This document shows, in pieces, positions 9,249 to 21,215 of a stretch of DNA of 64,000 nt. The DNA comes from Haemonchus contortus (lineage: Eukaryota > Nematoda > Chromadorea > Rhabditida > Trichostrongylidae): assembly GCA_000469685.2 (NCBI GenBank), contig LS997566.1, forward strand, positions 30,127,496-30,191,495, given 5' to 3'. The notes beneath the pieces are model-generated. The model was not told the origin of the DNA, searched no databases, and worked only from the letters and a program-made list of their open reading frames with translations. Position 1 is the first letter of the stretch. The number at the start of each line of letters is the position of its first letter. Made by a program: the position numbers and the translations under genes.

Positions 9249-12200
9249 AAGAAAAGACCAGTACATTTATTAGTGCATCGCAACCTCATTTTCCACTGGT
9301 CGGTTAGTGCACACATCAATTGTACTTACAATTTGCAGCAGATTGAGGTATTTAAGTACAAATTCATTTGGAATCAGAGCGCGCGCCCAGTTTCATGAGC
9401 TCGAGAATTGTAGCAGTTCACCCAACCCCAAGAGACCACCCATCTAAATTTCAATGCGCAGCTCAATGACGGTAAAATAAGACAACTCGTCAATGAATGT
9501 TTTCTATTGCCTCTAAAACTTGTTTATTTCATACTTCGTACCACTAGAACGTACGCACCAGAAATCACGACAATCAGTGTTGTTCACTGCCTTTTCGTGA
9601 GGGTTCGGCTGGGCGCAACGAATAAGTCCTTCTAGGCCCGATTTTCGCCTTCAAATTAAACAACTATGATACAAATTACAGTGATACAAATACAATGAAT
9701 GATACAATTTACTACCTGATAATGCCTAGTTTGTTTTTTTCTCGCTGTGAGATTCAGACTGGAAATCTCTTCACTATCGGAACTAAATAGAAATACCATT
9801 TACTTACACTACGCGGAATCAAACGTGGAGCCCGGTGGTTACAAACCAGCGCAAGAATGACCTCGAAAGGTCACTCCATCATTGCAGGAATTCCTACATT
9901 AATGCAGGATAGGCGAAAATCTCTTCATTGATTGCTTGAGGCGTTTCATTATCATTATCTTCTATTTCATCTTCATGAGAGGTAAAATGTCAAGAGGCAG
10001 GGTCCCTAACATGAATTAGTTCCTGCAACTCCGTCGTAGTGAATTTAGTTTCCCAGAGGTATCGTCGCAGCGGTTTCGAACGGTACGCTGGAATTTGTGG
10101 GGAAAGGGTCGCTAATAAATTGTTAATTGGTTGATGCATAATTATTGCGGGATTTTTCGCGACTTCTTTTCTCTCAATAAGATTTGACAAATAAATCCGG
10201 GACCTTTATAGAAACAATCTTCTCGCTTTCGTTAACAGAAATGCTCTAGAAAGAGATCTTCATATTCGCCACCTTATGCTCTACTATTTACTTCGAGAAA
10301 GGTTGGAACTGGCAGAGTCATTGCGCGAGTTCAACAAACTTTTCGGCCTGGAACAGTAGCCAAAGTCAAGTAAATCGTGGGATCCGCTCCCGAACCCGCC
10401 ATATCGATCCACAAAAACTCCCATAGATCGCCATGCCATTCGTTCTCGAAATATTGACCAGCGGTCAGAACTTACGACGGCACGGTTGACTTGAAAGCCG
10501 ATGTTAAAGCGTGGATCGCTTCCAAGAATCAAAACTTTTTTGTCTGTGGAATTCGACTGCCTAGCAAATGGAAAGCAGTGCTCGACATAGATGGTGGATA
10601 CGTCCCGTAGTAATTATTCTAAAGTGTCTCTTTATCGGTTTTTAGACAAAGTTTATTAGAAAAATCCGCAATAATCATGCATCAACCTAATGTTTCCTCA
10701 TACACATTTGAGCTGACCAACGTAGTAGCAAACGATTTACCTACCCATGGGATTCAACTCTTGCATTATGAGGATTGTACAGTGAATCAATTCATAGCCA
10801 TCGATCAATACCCAACTTTAGTCGATCCTACGAAAAGTTGCAATGGCCTTACAAGACTGCACTATAGCAACACGAGGTTCATCAAGCCAGTTCGGAGCCC
10901 TTGAAAAAGCGATTAACTCGGCTATACGCATGGAGTGTCAGCCTCAGCATATTTCAGCTTTTCCTGAAGCGGACATACATGTTAAGAGCTAAAATTCGGA
11001 AAAATTCTTTATATAACTATAGAAAACAATGCATACAGAGCACGCAATAATGAGGTTACGCGAAACAAATGAATCGTAACAAGTGGGTGAGGAATTAGAA
11101 AGTTCTAGAAACACGATTCTCTAAACAACGAATTTCCAAAATAACGATACATACAATGCATCTTTATTATGTGGACCACTTCCTACCGACGACGGTGGAG
11201 CAGAATCTGCTCGGTACGACCTGAAGTAGATTTGTCAGTAAAAAGTTTATGCTAGACTATATCGTTTTGAAAAACGACAGAGATGACAATTTCTCATAAA
11301 ATGCAGGTAAAAAATAAAAACCGCTCAAAAGAGACCACTGAAGTGCAGACATTTCTCGAAGGAGTGGTGTCTTTCCATTACCTTTACTCTGTGAATAGCG
11401 TCGATAAACCCGGTGGCTCATTTAGAGCTCATAATATGACTACTGGAGGGTAGTTTTGGGGTTCAAGGTGGCTCAAGGTGGCTGAAGCGCTGTGCTCCGC
11501 GTTTCCGGTTATCGACCTTGCTTACAATAATTTCTACTAATCGCTCCTGCTCATTCCGCGGTACGAAGGGCGGATGCTATAACTCATTACACGAAATGGC
11601 ATGTCTTATCCGAGATGAGATGGAAAAACTTCTTGCTTGACATTTCACCGAATTACGTACCGCGCAGCACAGATATGGGACACCCTTGCAGCAGTCCCTC
11701 GCTTGAGATTCATCATGGGATGTAGGATATTACGAACAGTTGCTGGGGTTACCTGGCCTCCTTCTTGGTGGAGTGGGTAGAACCGAAAATTTGACAGTGC
11801 AACAGGAGAATCCTATTGCAGTTGCTTCCGGTAGATTGGAGTTGTTTGCGGAGTTCACCATTTTAGAGAGGGGACTTTCATTCCTACTGGACCAGGTATA
11901 GAGCTACTTGATATTAGCGTTTTGTCACCACCACTCACTAGTATACAGCAGCACTCAAAAGTCTCCGGTGAAATGGTCCATCAGCCGTACTTTTCAGTCG
12001 TAACCTCTTTCCTCCTGAATCTAATCAAGCGAAATTTTTATATTCGGAGCGTGGATGTATTGTGAATATTCACCACTATTAACCTGCAATCTGATCACGT
12101 TCTAGATATTCCAAAGAGCATGAACTCAAAATCGACCGAAAATACAGATGATGGTCCTTCTAGAATCTCTTTCCTTTTTGTACCATCTACAGTGTACGAG

Positions 12201-12611
12201 CGGTAACGCCGAACACAATAGATGAGAAAAACGCACATAAGGTGCGAATAATTGCAGACGCCAACAACTTTAGTTTTAGCAAAATGTGCTACCGCAACAA
12301 ACACCTTGCTATATCTGTGGACATTGCAGCTTTGCAGTCAAATAGTGTTGGGTAGGGTGAAATATGCTCTGGTTAAACATATCCAAATTTCGCGCGATTT
12401 GGTCCACTAAGAAAAAAGTTACGAGCGAAAAAGCGTCAAAGCATTTCACCGCAGACATTTGAGCGCTACTGTACATCAGATGCCAGGAAATAGACGTAGT
12501 GAAGAAGCTTTGTCAGCTGTTTGCGTCACATAAGGAGTAACCATTAAATACTGTTGATCATTTTAAAATGTTATGCTAATGGGGCCGCAAAATCTCACAT
12601 AAAAAATCTCA
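9249..12611. other. No gene recognised (3.3 kb)
   Basis: AT-rich intergenic DNA downstream of the sphingosine kinase gene. A 75-codon plus-strand frame at 10677-10904 (MHQPNVSSYTFELTNVV...) is open but has no known motif, no splice context and no partner exon. Other frames are short. Confidence 0.45.
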
Positions 12612-15600
12612 TCATTGTACCTGAAATGAAGATCCGGATCGGAACGGTTCTCCATCGATTGCAAAATGTCCTTCCTGCGACAATGGTTCAATTCTCACTG
12701 CTTTCACAGGTATTATCTGTAATTGCTTTTTTTCAATGTCTTTTTTGAATGAGAATGTGGAACAAGACTTTTGTTTTTTGAAGGAGATTGCTTTCTTGTG
12801 TAGGTATATATGATCTGACGATGTGTACACCGAAGTTTATTGCTTCGTTTCTGCGCAGTATGATCATTCAGATACGCTCTTTATATACTCAACGGAAACT
12901 CTTCTTTTTGTACATAGTTTTCTCAACTCAGACGAATTTCCCACCAGAGTCCAGCCAATAGCTCGAAAAATGGAGCTAATGTAAAATTTGCAAGTGGGGA
13001 GAGGTGGTTTTTGCCGAGGCACCTACATATTAGGTTGATTCATAAGTTTCTTACCACATCTTTGGTCCTTCTGTATTTCGTGTTCCTGATGTTGATATTT
13101 CCGTGATGTGTATGTTACTCATTACATTCTATCATTACAATGGCTAATGCTCCCCACCATGTGTTTGCAGGGCACAGGTCCGCACAATCATTTCTTGTGA
13201 CCTTTCGGGTAAGGTAATTACCGGCAATTATCTTCTCACTCCCCAAAAGTGCAACCCTTTTTGGATTCGGTGATCAATGGAGATGAGAAGTGGGGCCCCT
13301 ACGGTACGGAAGCGTTGGGAGATCAACAGTCAGAACCAAAAGCCGATCTTCAGACGGAGAAAATTCTCCTGTCTTGTTCATGGTCTGTCATGGAGCACTA
13401 GGAGCTACTGGAGTAGGGAGAGGTTGTAAACGCGGCCGAAGTAGTGGACCAACTGAGGAAACCTGGATTCCATTCGATCGTACGCCTGGATGAAATACGG
13501 AACCCCACTGGCTACACGACTCTAGACCGCACGCAGAAAAGGTGATCCAGGCCGAGCCGGAGAAGTGCGACCAGCTGATGGTTCTTATGCGCCCGGCGGT
13601 CCTAATCTCGCCCCAACCAACTCATGACTGTTCAGAAATCAATACCGTTTCTTAGACCTAAAGTTAGAAAGGATGAAAGATGGAATGAGGTCAGGAGCAC
13701 TCAACGACTTCTTTGTGTTCCTCTCTCGTCCTTTTGAGAGGAGGAAATCGGCAAGCTCTTTAAGCCATAGCTTCGAACAACGGCCATGTGATTTTGCATA
13801 CGTTTGATCCTTAGACCGTTTCGTTTTCGAAATATTAGGTTGGCAAATAGGTCCTGCGACAAAACAGAGACCTTTTTTCAAATCATTTCTAAGTTTTTTC
13901 ATATCGATCAATTTTCTTAGAAATTTTTACCGAAAAAGTCAACAACCTTCTTTCATCCTTTGGGCCAGTCACTGATGCCATCTGTTGAGGAGAGGGGAAT
14001 CTGTGACTCAAAGAAGTAATTGACTGCAGTTTTCAGATCACATTAAGTTACGAATTTCTTTTCCACAACGGGATGCTCAAGAAGGCGGATCACATGGTAG
14101 TTAAAAGGGGGAACACTCCGGGAGTACGACTGATGAGTAACCTGGAACCAAGCGGGATCGGTGAACCTTTGACGTGGGTCTAAAGCGAATTTTCGACGTG
14201 CATTGTCCCTCTGTAGGGCCCTGATTTACGGTTCGATGGTCCTTCTCTAACCCCGTTGGCTAAATAAAGGGGATCATAGGGGCAAGCGATAGCTGTGTCC
14301 ATCTAGTCTGCGCTTAGCAGCTCATCGTGGATGGATTCCTTCAACCTCCATCAAATTAAGGGACGATGCTTGTGTTACTCTGAAGGCTAGTATCTCCTAC
14401 AGCGAAGCGATCCAACCGATTATCGACGGTCGATCGGTGAGCAGTGCTAGCATCGAATAGATTGCTGATATTTCGAGCCGCTATACCCGCGTTTTTTCCT
14501 TGGCGTGCTTAGTAGAAGGTGATGGTACGAATCGGGTGTTGTCCATTTATTGACCGTAATGCTACGAAAGCCCACACGCGTGCCCTTACTTACCCATGTG
14601 TTGATTGCCCGGGAAACGTCCTACAAGTTTGTCACCCTTGCTACCGTATTCACACTGTTGATGCAAATTTTCAACGCTTCAAATTTTTTGTCGCAGGACT
14701 TATTTGCCAACCTAATAATTATTCAAAGGTTGTGGCGGAAAACTTAAAACTTAGGAGTCAACCTAATAGCACGCTGAATTGCGAGAAGTGTGCGTATAGT
14801 AATTATACGAGCAGACCTCTCGTAGTATACGGAAGATGTGTACGCTGCTTTGAAGAGCCCGTAAATATAAATACTCGCCTGCATACATGGATGTGCCAAG
14901 TGCTTGCTGCCTTCCATAAACGTGAACAAGTGTCCGACATGTAGCCGACTCTTCACAGTATTCCAGTCAATCAGTGTCAAGTACATGGTTGTTTCGTCCA
15001 AGCGAGCCGATGGCAAGAACGGAATATCAGATCCTAAAGAGTATGCCATTTGAATGGCCATTCTACAAGACTCGGTTGACCAGTGTCAAATTCGTAATGT
15101 TCTATATGTTTAACTCCAGTGTTAAAATAATCAGATTGAAAAATCACCTAGATGACTGAGAGTGGAGACATTAGCCATCACCCAGTTCCCTTCGACTGTT
15201 TCCCATGTTTCGTCCAAAGGATGATCAAGAGGTGGAATTTTCACTAAAGATGTGCCCTCGAGCGCTTCCTCCATTGACGAGAAGTTCGCGTTCCTCAAAG
15301 GTTCATCTCCCGTTGCCTGAAAGAGGTAGGCAGAAGTATTAACCCAAGCACCATAATTTATGTGGAACTGACTAGTGTGGATGTCACTTACTTGGTCGAC
15401 ATCGATGTAATCGAAATGCCCCTCACCAAACAGTTTCCTGTCACAATTGAATCTCAGCATTGTGTTTCTGGAGGTTCTCTTGCAATTCACGGGAATGTAG
15501 GAGAGACGCGCCCGGTACGTGGCAACTTTGTCAAGTTCTAAAACACTGTTTTTTCACGGGAGCCTAAAAGCAAGCCATAAATGCAGAAAACTCTCTGAAA

Positions 15601-18600
15601 CTAAGTCCAAAACTGTAACTCTAAGTTTTTTATTCAACCGGAACAGAAGCAGAGAAAACCTTCATGCGGAGCACACAGTAGAGTGACCCAAATGGTCATG
15701 TGCACTGCACTACTTCAAAAGGACTAGTGGAAGTGTGTTGGCCGTAGTTAGTCGATAAAATGAAGGGAATGAGCTTACGTAGAATCCGGAGAATAGCCTC
15801 TATATGCAGTCGAATCATGCCAGCCCATCGAAACCGTTCGCTGCCCAAATCTGCAATGGACACCATTAAGAAGATCCAAGGCGCGACTGCTCGTCTTCCG
15901 GGACTATGAAGAAAGAGAAGGATCCGATCCTTTTTCTGTCAAATATGACAAATCGAATTTATTCTATGATGAAATTTCCTTTTGAATGTTTTTGTTTAGT
16001 ACACCTCGAGTACGCCTTCTGTTGGTGAACTTTTAACAATAAAAAGTAAAAGTATGTCGCTGTGCACAATCAAACCAAACCGTAACGCAAACCAAATCTG
16101 GAAGGAGATGGACAAACACGCGGAAGCTATCAACAAAATCTATTTTCTGCAACATAGACTATGAGGTTACATGCATTTTATGGGTTAAAGGACATACGAA
16201 CACAAAGAAGACTCACAAACAGGCTCCTTATCCCATTAGAGCCCTGGACAATTCAAAGTCACTAAGAAGTAAGTACCGCAAGCAATGAAGGCAAACTTTC
16301 CTTCAAGTAACCTCGGCATAGTAGCTCATAATCATAAAGCGTTCGTAGGTTGCGGTGTACAGAGGGACTCAATAATACTGACAACTTAGCATTGAGTCTC
16401 AAAGACCTCGCTAAGACTTCGTGAGATCTCAGACCCTTGATGTTGTCGCGGAGAAACTTACACGCAGCGATCAGCATTTTCTTCGAATAGAACTCACTGT
16501 CAAATTGGAATACGTTACAGTCCATTTTTGCAGCGGAAAGCCCGACTAAAGGCTAGTTCATAGCAGTTCATAGCAGTTTGTTATTCAACGAACTGCAAAT
16601 AAGAGGAACCGAGATTCGAGAAATACATGTAGTAAGATGCGCTAGCAAGAGCAGACAAATTGGGCGATGCAGTGAAGCACGGGAATATTTAAGTTGACCG
16701 TTAGTTTTTCGATGAACCATATTCATATTTCAATGTTCCTACCGATATCAGCAATGAGTCCCCAGGTGGCGCTCATGAACATCGATCTTGTGCCATCGTA
16801 CTGTGTTTCTACTACATATAATCGGAGGGGGAGGTAGCGCGGACGAGTTGCCATAAGACAACATTCGAGAATGAAGAGATTTCGAGGAGAAAACGGCTCA
16901 CTGCAAAATCATATCTTAAGTTGATTATACAGAAAATAATCTTACTGAGTACATGTATTATTCCCTGCAAGGGAATAAATGAATCAACGGCCAGGCCTCA
17001 CTTGCAAGTGTAGCAGATTGCAGCTGCTAAGGCGTTGCTGGTTCCGCCAGGGACGTGGCAGATCGGAAATTTGAGTGCTCTTTCACGGTCTTTTCTCATT
17101 ATTAGACCGCAGATAATCTAAAAACCATGCATCAGAAGTCACAAAGCAAAAACGAAATTGATGGTAATAGAGCCTTTTGAACAGCTGCAATAACGCCGAT
17201 TTTGGAAAAGATGGTTTTACTCTACAACGTCGTCCGAATAGTATCTGCAGAAATTTCGAGAAAGCCAGATCGTGCACAGAAGCGCCTAGGAGGGACTTCA
17301 AGGTCAGAGAAATCACACAAGTTTCAAAGAGCTTCGGCCACACATGGCTCTCAAATTAAAGCTATTGAAAATCCAGCAAATGTGGGGACAGCTCGCCTTT
17401 TATAGGATTAAATATGTGAGGGAGACAACTCTTGATGCTGGGCTCGTACGAGTGGGTGAGGCCCTTACGTAGCTATTCCATGGAAACTCAAAAAAAAATG
17501 TGGGTTACTGCAATTTTTAGGAAGATACTTCCCGAACAGCTTGGTGATTTTGGTGAAACTTTCCAACTCGGGACTTCGTTTGCCTTCTGAAAAACATGGA
17601 GGTTTCAGAGACGAATTTTCCGTCATTTTCCTTGCCCTTTGAGAGCTATGGACAGTCCCAACTATTTCTTGGGTTCTCCGTGAACAAAGCTCGGTTTAGT
17701 ACCATAGTTTTTTTTCTGGATTAAAATTTGTACAGTAGCTACTCCTAGGCTTCTCTTACACCGTCTTTTTGGCGGAAGCGACTTTATGCCCGACAACTCT
17801 TCGAATAAAAATATTTCGTTGCTGTTAGCAATAGCCAGAAGTCCATACCTCAGTCACCAGTCCATCCCCACTCATCACTAAAACCGCGTCATACCGATCG
17901 ATGTCCAAATCGAGCATGATTTCCGTCGCATGTTGTCGATATTCTGAAGTTTCCTTTTTCTTATATTTTTACTCAATGAAATGGTCACTGCCCAAACATT
18001 GAGCGTTTTAAAATGCTTAATTTCATGACTAAAAGTTACCTGTACGAATGATATCAGATTGTATCGAGGCAGCTTGTAGCACTTTTGCTCCATGAATTTC
18101 CCACAGTTTCTCGGCTTGTTGTTGTCCACTGAATGGATTGATCAGTACCAGCACACGATTGTTCAGCTCCTTCTTCAATAGGTGTGCTGCAAGCTATTCT
18201 TTGGTCTATCCTCTCTGTTCAACTAAGATGCCCAGCTACGCAGTAAAAGTATTGTTCGTGTTTTGCTAAGGGTGCCAGGCCAATTTCAATTATGTAATTT
18301 GAACAGGCGCAAAGAATTTGTAGAAGAGGGATCAGACGTTCTTCTTGTTTTACAACAAATGAGCCATAACCCTACTAAAAACAACGGATTGAAAACATAG
18401 AGTTTTGGAATGGTCAGTTGTTTGCTATCATGAGGATGGAAACTATCCAAACGGCGCCAAGATCCCAAAATTTATCCCCTGCCCTGTAGCAACACTGAGA
18501 ATGCTGTCCAGGCTCTGTTTACTGTTTACCCTTCGAAGTTCAGATGATTACTCACATAAATCGAAGATGTAAGAGGACAGATTTGTTTGGCACCGATAAA

Positions 18601-20653
18601 ACCCGTTTTGGGATGCGGACTAGTCTTCGGCTCTCATTTGAAGTAGCAGCGTTTTCAGTGGGCAAAGGCCTATTCAATGATTTGTGGTGGCCACCTGATG
18701 CTCAATTCAGCATTTTTTCTTGCTACACGTGTCTGATACCGAAGAAATGAAGCCCGAAGTGACTGTTGAGCCTGTACTTGATTCCCCTATCACCCCCCCC
18801 CCCCCCCCCCTCCCTCTACCACGTGTGGGTGCTGTGCGCCTCTTATCGCTGCATCGCTGCACCGTCATTCAGTATTACAGAACTACTGCAATATGTCAAC
18901 GCAACTCTTCGATTACTTTGAATCATCACTGGAGAACTCAAGCAGCTTTTACCCGGCTTCGACGTCAATACTTAATTTTTCCCTGTTTGTGAGAGCTTCA
19001 ACCATAAAATAGGATGAGAATCTTCTCGAAACATTGCCGATAGCTTCAGCAGTGTTAGGAAGTGGCTTCAGCAAAACACTGAAGAAGGTTCGTCACTAGA
19101 TCACTCTGCCAACTGATTTAGATAGCTTTTTGACAGCAGTAACCTTTAGAGCACTTACTTAAAGTTTCAGCTGACTTACCTCGACCACCACAGTCCGAAC
19201 GACTGCAGGAAACCTCAGTTTTTAGTTCCTATTGGGGCTTGGGGTAGCGATCTTTCAGCGCTGCTTTTCATTCATCTGACTATGCGACAGAAACTATGTA
19301 CAGAAACAGCTGCACTCGACAGCAGGGTATGCCGGCGACGCGTTCCCGATGAACAAAGGCAGGAAGTAACAACATATGGCGTATCAACAATTGGAAAAGG
19401 ACCATGAACTCAATCTCAATGTCAGCAAAACCGAATATAAGCAAGCCCTGTCCACCGTTTCTTTGACAAGGGGCCACGACTATTTGAGATTCGTATTTTC
19501 GGTGACACAAGAACCGCAGCGAACAGTACTGATAGAGCTGGCGAAGAATCGAGTAGGAGTGTGATAGGTGTATTGTGCGATAAGGAAATTTCGATTGACT
19601 TGAATTCCAAATTCCACGCGTCAGGAGACCGGCCGTCATTTTATAGAGAAACCAAAATAGACTTCTTAGAAACCAACTTTTGAGGGAGCAAAGGCCAACG
19701 TAGTTAGCGAAGATAACGATGCTCCAACGAGAAATACCCTTAGAATTATCACATTTGGGAGAAAGCTGAAGCTAAAAGCGAGATGTTGAAAGATGGGAGT
19801 CAGTACCAGAGTTATCTTAATGCAATCCAAGAAGTAATGGACAATGTCGAACTTATTGCGCATGCACAAAATTGTTCAGGGTCCAGTTTGAATGAAACAA
19901 ATGGATCAGACTTTGATGCAGATAAGAACATTCTGGAAAACCCCCATTATAGTACTGTAGTAACTTTCAATAATGAATAATAGGGTCGAAGCGCGGACTT
20001 CTGTCTCTACTTGAGGTAGTACAGCCCACTTTTACTGGGAATACCTTGGCATTGGAGAGCCTGTAATGCCCAGGTACTGGCAGACGGGGAGTGGCGATGC
20101 AAGAGCTTTTAGTTCCGGACAGGTTAGATTCTAACCAAGCGACTCAGGCAGGATAAGCCGGTCTTGGCAGTAATGGAACAAGGTACGTGGCTTGTGGTAG
20201 CGGGCTACCTAAACCCAAGTAGCGAAAGGAAATCCACGCGATTCTGGTGAATATTGAAAATAACGGTGTAGACCATCAAAGGTTTGTAAATCATCGGAAT
20301 TACTCACGAGGATGTCTTCTGGACAGCCGATTTTGGAGACTGTGGCGAAAACGCTGAGCCTCATCCAGTGAGCTGAAGTTCACTCTTTGGGGTCGGTAGG
20401 ATCTTCGATTCTTTACCAGCGGAAAATTTTCCACAACTACCGAACTTGTTGAGGCATTGTCTTCTAAAATATGTTGAATCAAAAAAAGGGTGAAAATGTC
20501 CACAGAAAGCTCCAATTAGCAGTTAAAGAATACGGTAATTTTCAGAAATGCATGCAGTCGTAAGATACCGTGCTCGATTCGAACTCCGATAACATCATCG
20601 ATCGAAATTGATGGCCTCCCTTCAATGAGAACCTCATTTTCTGTTATAGACAT
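12612..20653 (-). CDS. sphk-1: Sphingosine kinase, 11 exons
   Basis: Phosphorylates sphingosine to sphingosine-1-phosphate using ATP; usually cytosolic or membrane-associated. Exons, 5' to 3' on the minus strand: 20653-20534, 20463-20308, 18186-18040, 17943-17849, 17117-17002, 16900-16743, 15850-15779, 15537-15392, 15316-15148, 15033-14879, 12716-12612; about 479 aa. The N-terminal part has ISIDDVIGV and NFPLVKNRRS. The diacylglycerol-kinase-like core shows VLVLINPFSG, HATEIML, VMSGDGLVTE, ICHVPGGTSNALAA and SATWGLIADIDLGSERFRW. The C-terminal lobe has TYRARLSYIP, WETVEGNW, LSHLGSDIP and VRIEPLSQEGHFAIDGE. Phases agree at every junction except exon 1/exon 2, which is off by one base. The last intron uses GC-AG and contains nested mariners. 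Start chosen at ATG 20653: an in-frame stop and TTTTCAG lie just upstream. Length fits the family. Confidence 0.9.
13030..14766 (+). mobile_element. Decayed mariner element (outer)
   Basis: The TIRs TTAGGTTGATTCATAAGTTT (from 13030) and the complement of TTAGGTTGACTCCTAAGTTT (ending 14766) are flanked by TA at 13028-13029 and 14767-14768. Inside, about 13260-13480 (+) reads as transposase debris: FLDS-like start, NGDEKW, PKADLQTEKILL, ELLE and VVDQLRK, matching the mariner order around the first catalytic Asp, with stops and frameshifts. Another mariner-like element is inserted near its right end. It lies in the last kinase intron. Confidence 0.65.
13835..14715. mobile_element. Mariner-type element nested in the outer mariner
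   Basis: The TIRs TTAGGTTGGCAAATARGTCC (from 13835, and complement ending 14715) match at about 26 of 27 positions and are flanked by TA (13833-13834, 14716-14717). The 881-bp interior shows no recognisable transposase, so it is a deleted or non-autonomous copy. It sits about 50 bp from the right end of the outer element, showing later insertion. Confidence 0.7.
18793..18810 (+). repeat. Poly-C run (18 C)
   Basis: An uninterrupted run of 18 C in the long second intron of the sphingosine kinase gene. Length is likely unstable and hard to sequence. Confidence 0.9.
19370..19650 (+). mobile_element. LINE reverse-transcriptase fragment
   Basis: LNLNVSKTEY at about 19410-19440 matches the conserved RT palm/thumb motif (LxLNxxKTEYM). 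IGVLCDKEISIDLNSKF at about 19565-19620 matches the later GVLCDRK-like motif of the same non-LTR family. The stretch between is out of frame and shortened. It is a dead fragment within kinase intron 2, opposite in strand to the gene. Confidence 0.5.
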
Positions 20654-20665
20654 TCACCAATTGCT

Positions 20666-20672
20666 CTGAAAA
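20666..20672 (-). promoter_or_regulatory. Likely spliced-leader acceptor of sphk-1
   Basis: On the minus strand CCTTTTCAG ends 12 bases before the ATG at 20653, with a pyrimidine-rich tract upstream. No open frame continues through it (an in-frame TGA precedes the ATG). This fits a nematode trans-splice acceptor, though an ordinary 5' UTR intron is also possible. Confidence 0.5.
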
Positions 20673-20953
20673 GGAAACCAAAATAATGCGATGATTTCTA
20701 AGAGCGATAGAAATTCAGCAAATTCAAGTACGACAAATTATCGGAGAGGAACGAGAGTTAGCAAAGTTGGAAAGCGTTCTTCGTATAGCTATCGAGTAGA
20801 TCAAACACTTCGAAATGATCTGCCGTACAACTCCATCATTGACGCTATTCGGAGGTAGACCGACCTCAGATTCAATCCCTAAACTACCACTCGGATATCG
20901 GGAGCGGTCCACTACTCTTTGGGCAGAGGTAATTTGCTGTATTTCTTGGTTTA

Positions 20954-21212
20954 GGCGAAGTTGGTGTAGTGGCATGTGGCGCACTCACACCGCATGGTCT
21001 CGGGTTCGAATCCCCAGATCGATATCCGCTTTGGCCAACTAAGCCTTCCATCCCTCCGGGGTCGATTAAATAAAAGTACTGGCCTGTACATCGGTTAGCC
21101 GCCGCGAGTCAATGTATAGGCCATACGCATTTAATTCACTACAATTCTGAGTAAAAGTCGAATACGTGGGCACATCCCTCTGACGGGATTGAACAGTCCT
21201 AGAGACTTTATC
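20954..21212 (+). mobile_element. tRNA-derived SINE, copy 2
   Basis: Plus orientation. A-box-like TTGGTGTAGTGGCATGTGGC at 20961, intact B box GGGTTCGAATCC near 21001-21012, then the shared body: GGCCAACTAAGCCTTCCATC, CCTCCGGGGTCG, GTACATC, CAATGTATAGGCC. The tail is CTGACGGGATTG. The block between GGGGTCG and AAAAGTACTGG is shorter than in copy 6. Confidence 0.8.
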
Positions 21213-21215
21213 TTT

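Larger units (their letters stand above)
12717..14878 (-). other. GC-AG intron of sphingosine kinase
   Basis: The exon ends ATGCAG (14879) and the intron begins GCGAGT; the acceptor is TTACAG just before 12716. Joining them gives HPCMQ then IIPVKAVRIEP in phase, matching the conserved end of the kinase. A nearby canonical GTATGC donor 7 bases upstream would shift the frame. Two nested mariner elements occupy most of the intron. Confidence 0.65.

Noticed and set aside
14519..14944. A 141-codon plus frame with many Cys
   Set aside because: It crosses the TIRs of two nested mariners and the antisense of a sphingosine kinase exon; not a gene.
17083..17343. An 86-codon minus frame that looked protein-like
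   Set aside because: It overlaps the kinase exon 17117-17002 in a different frame and extends through intron; the kinase frame has the conserved motif.
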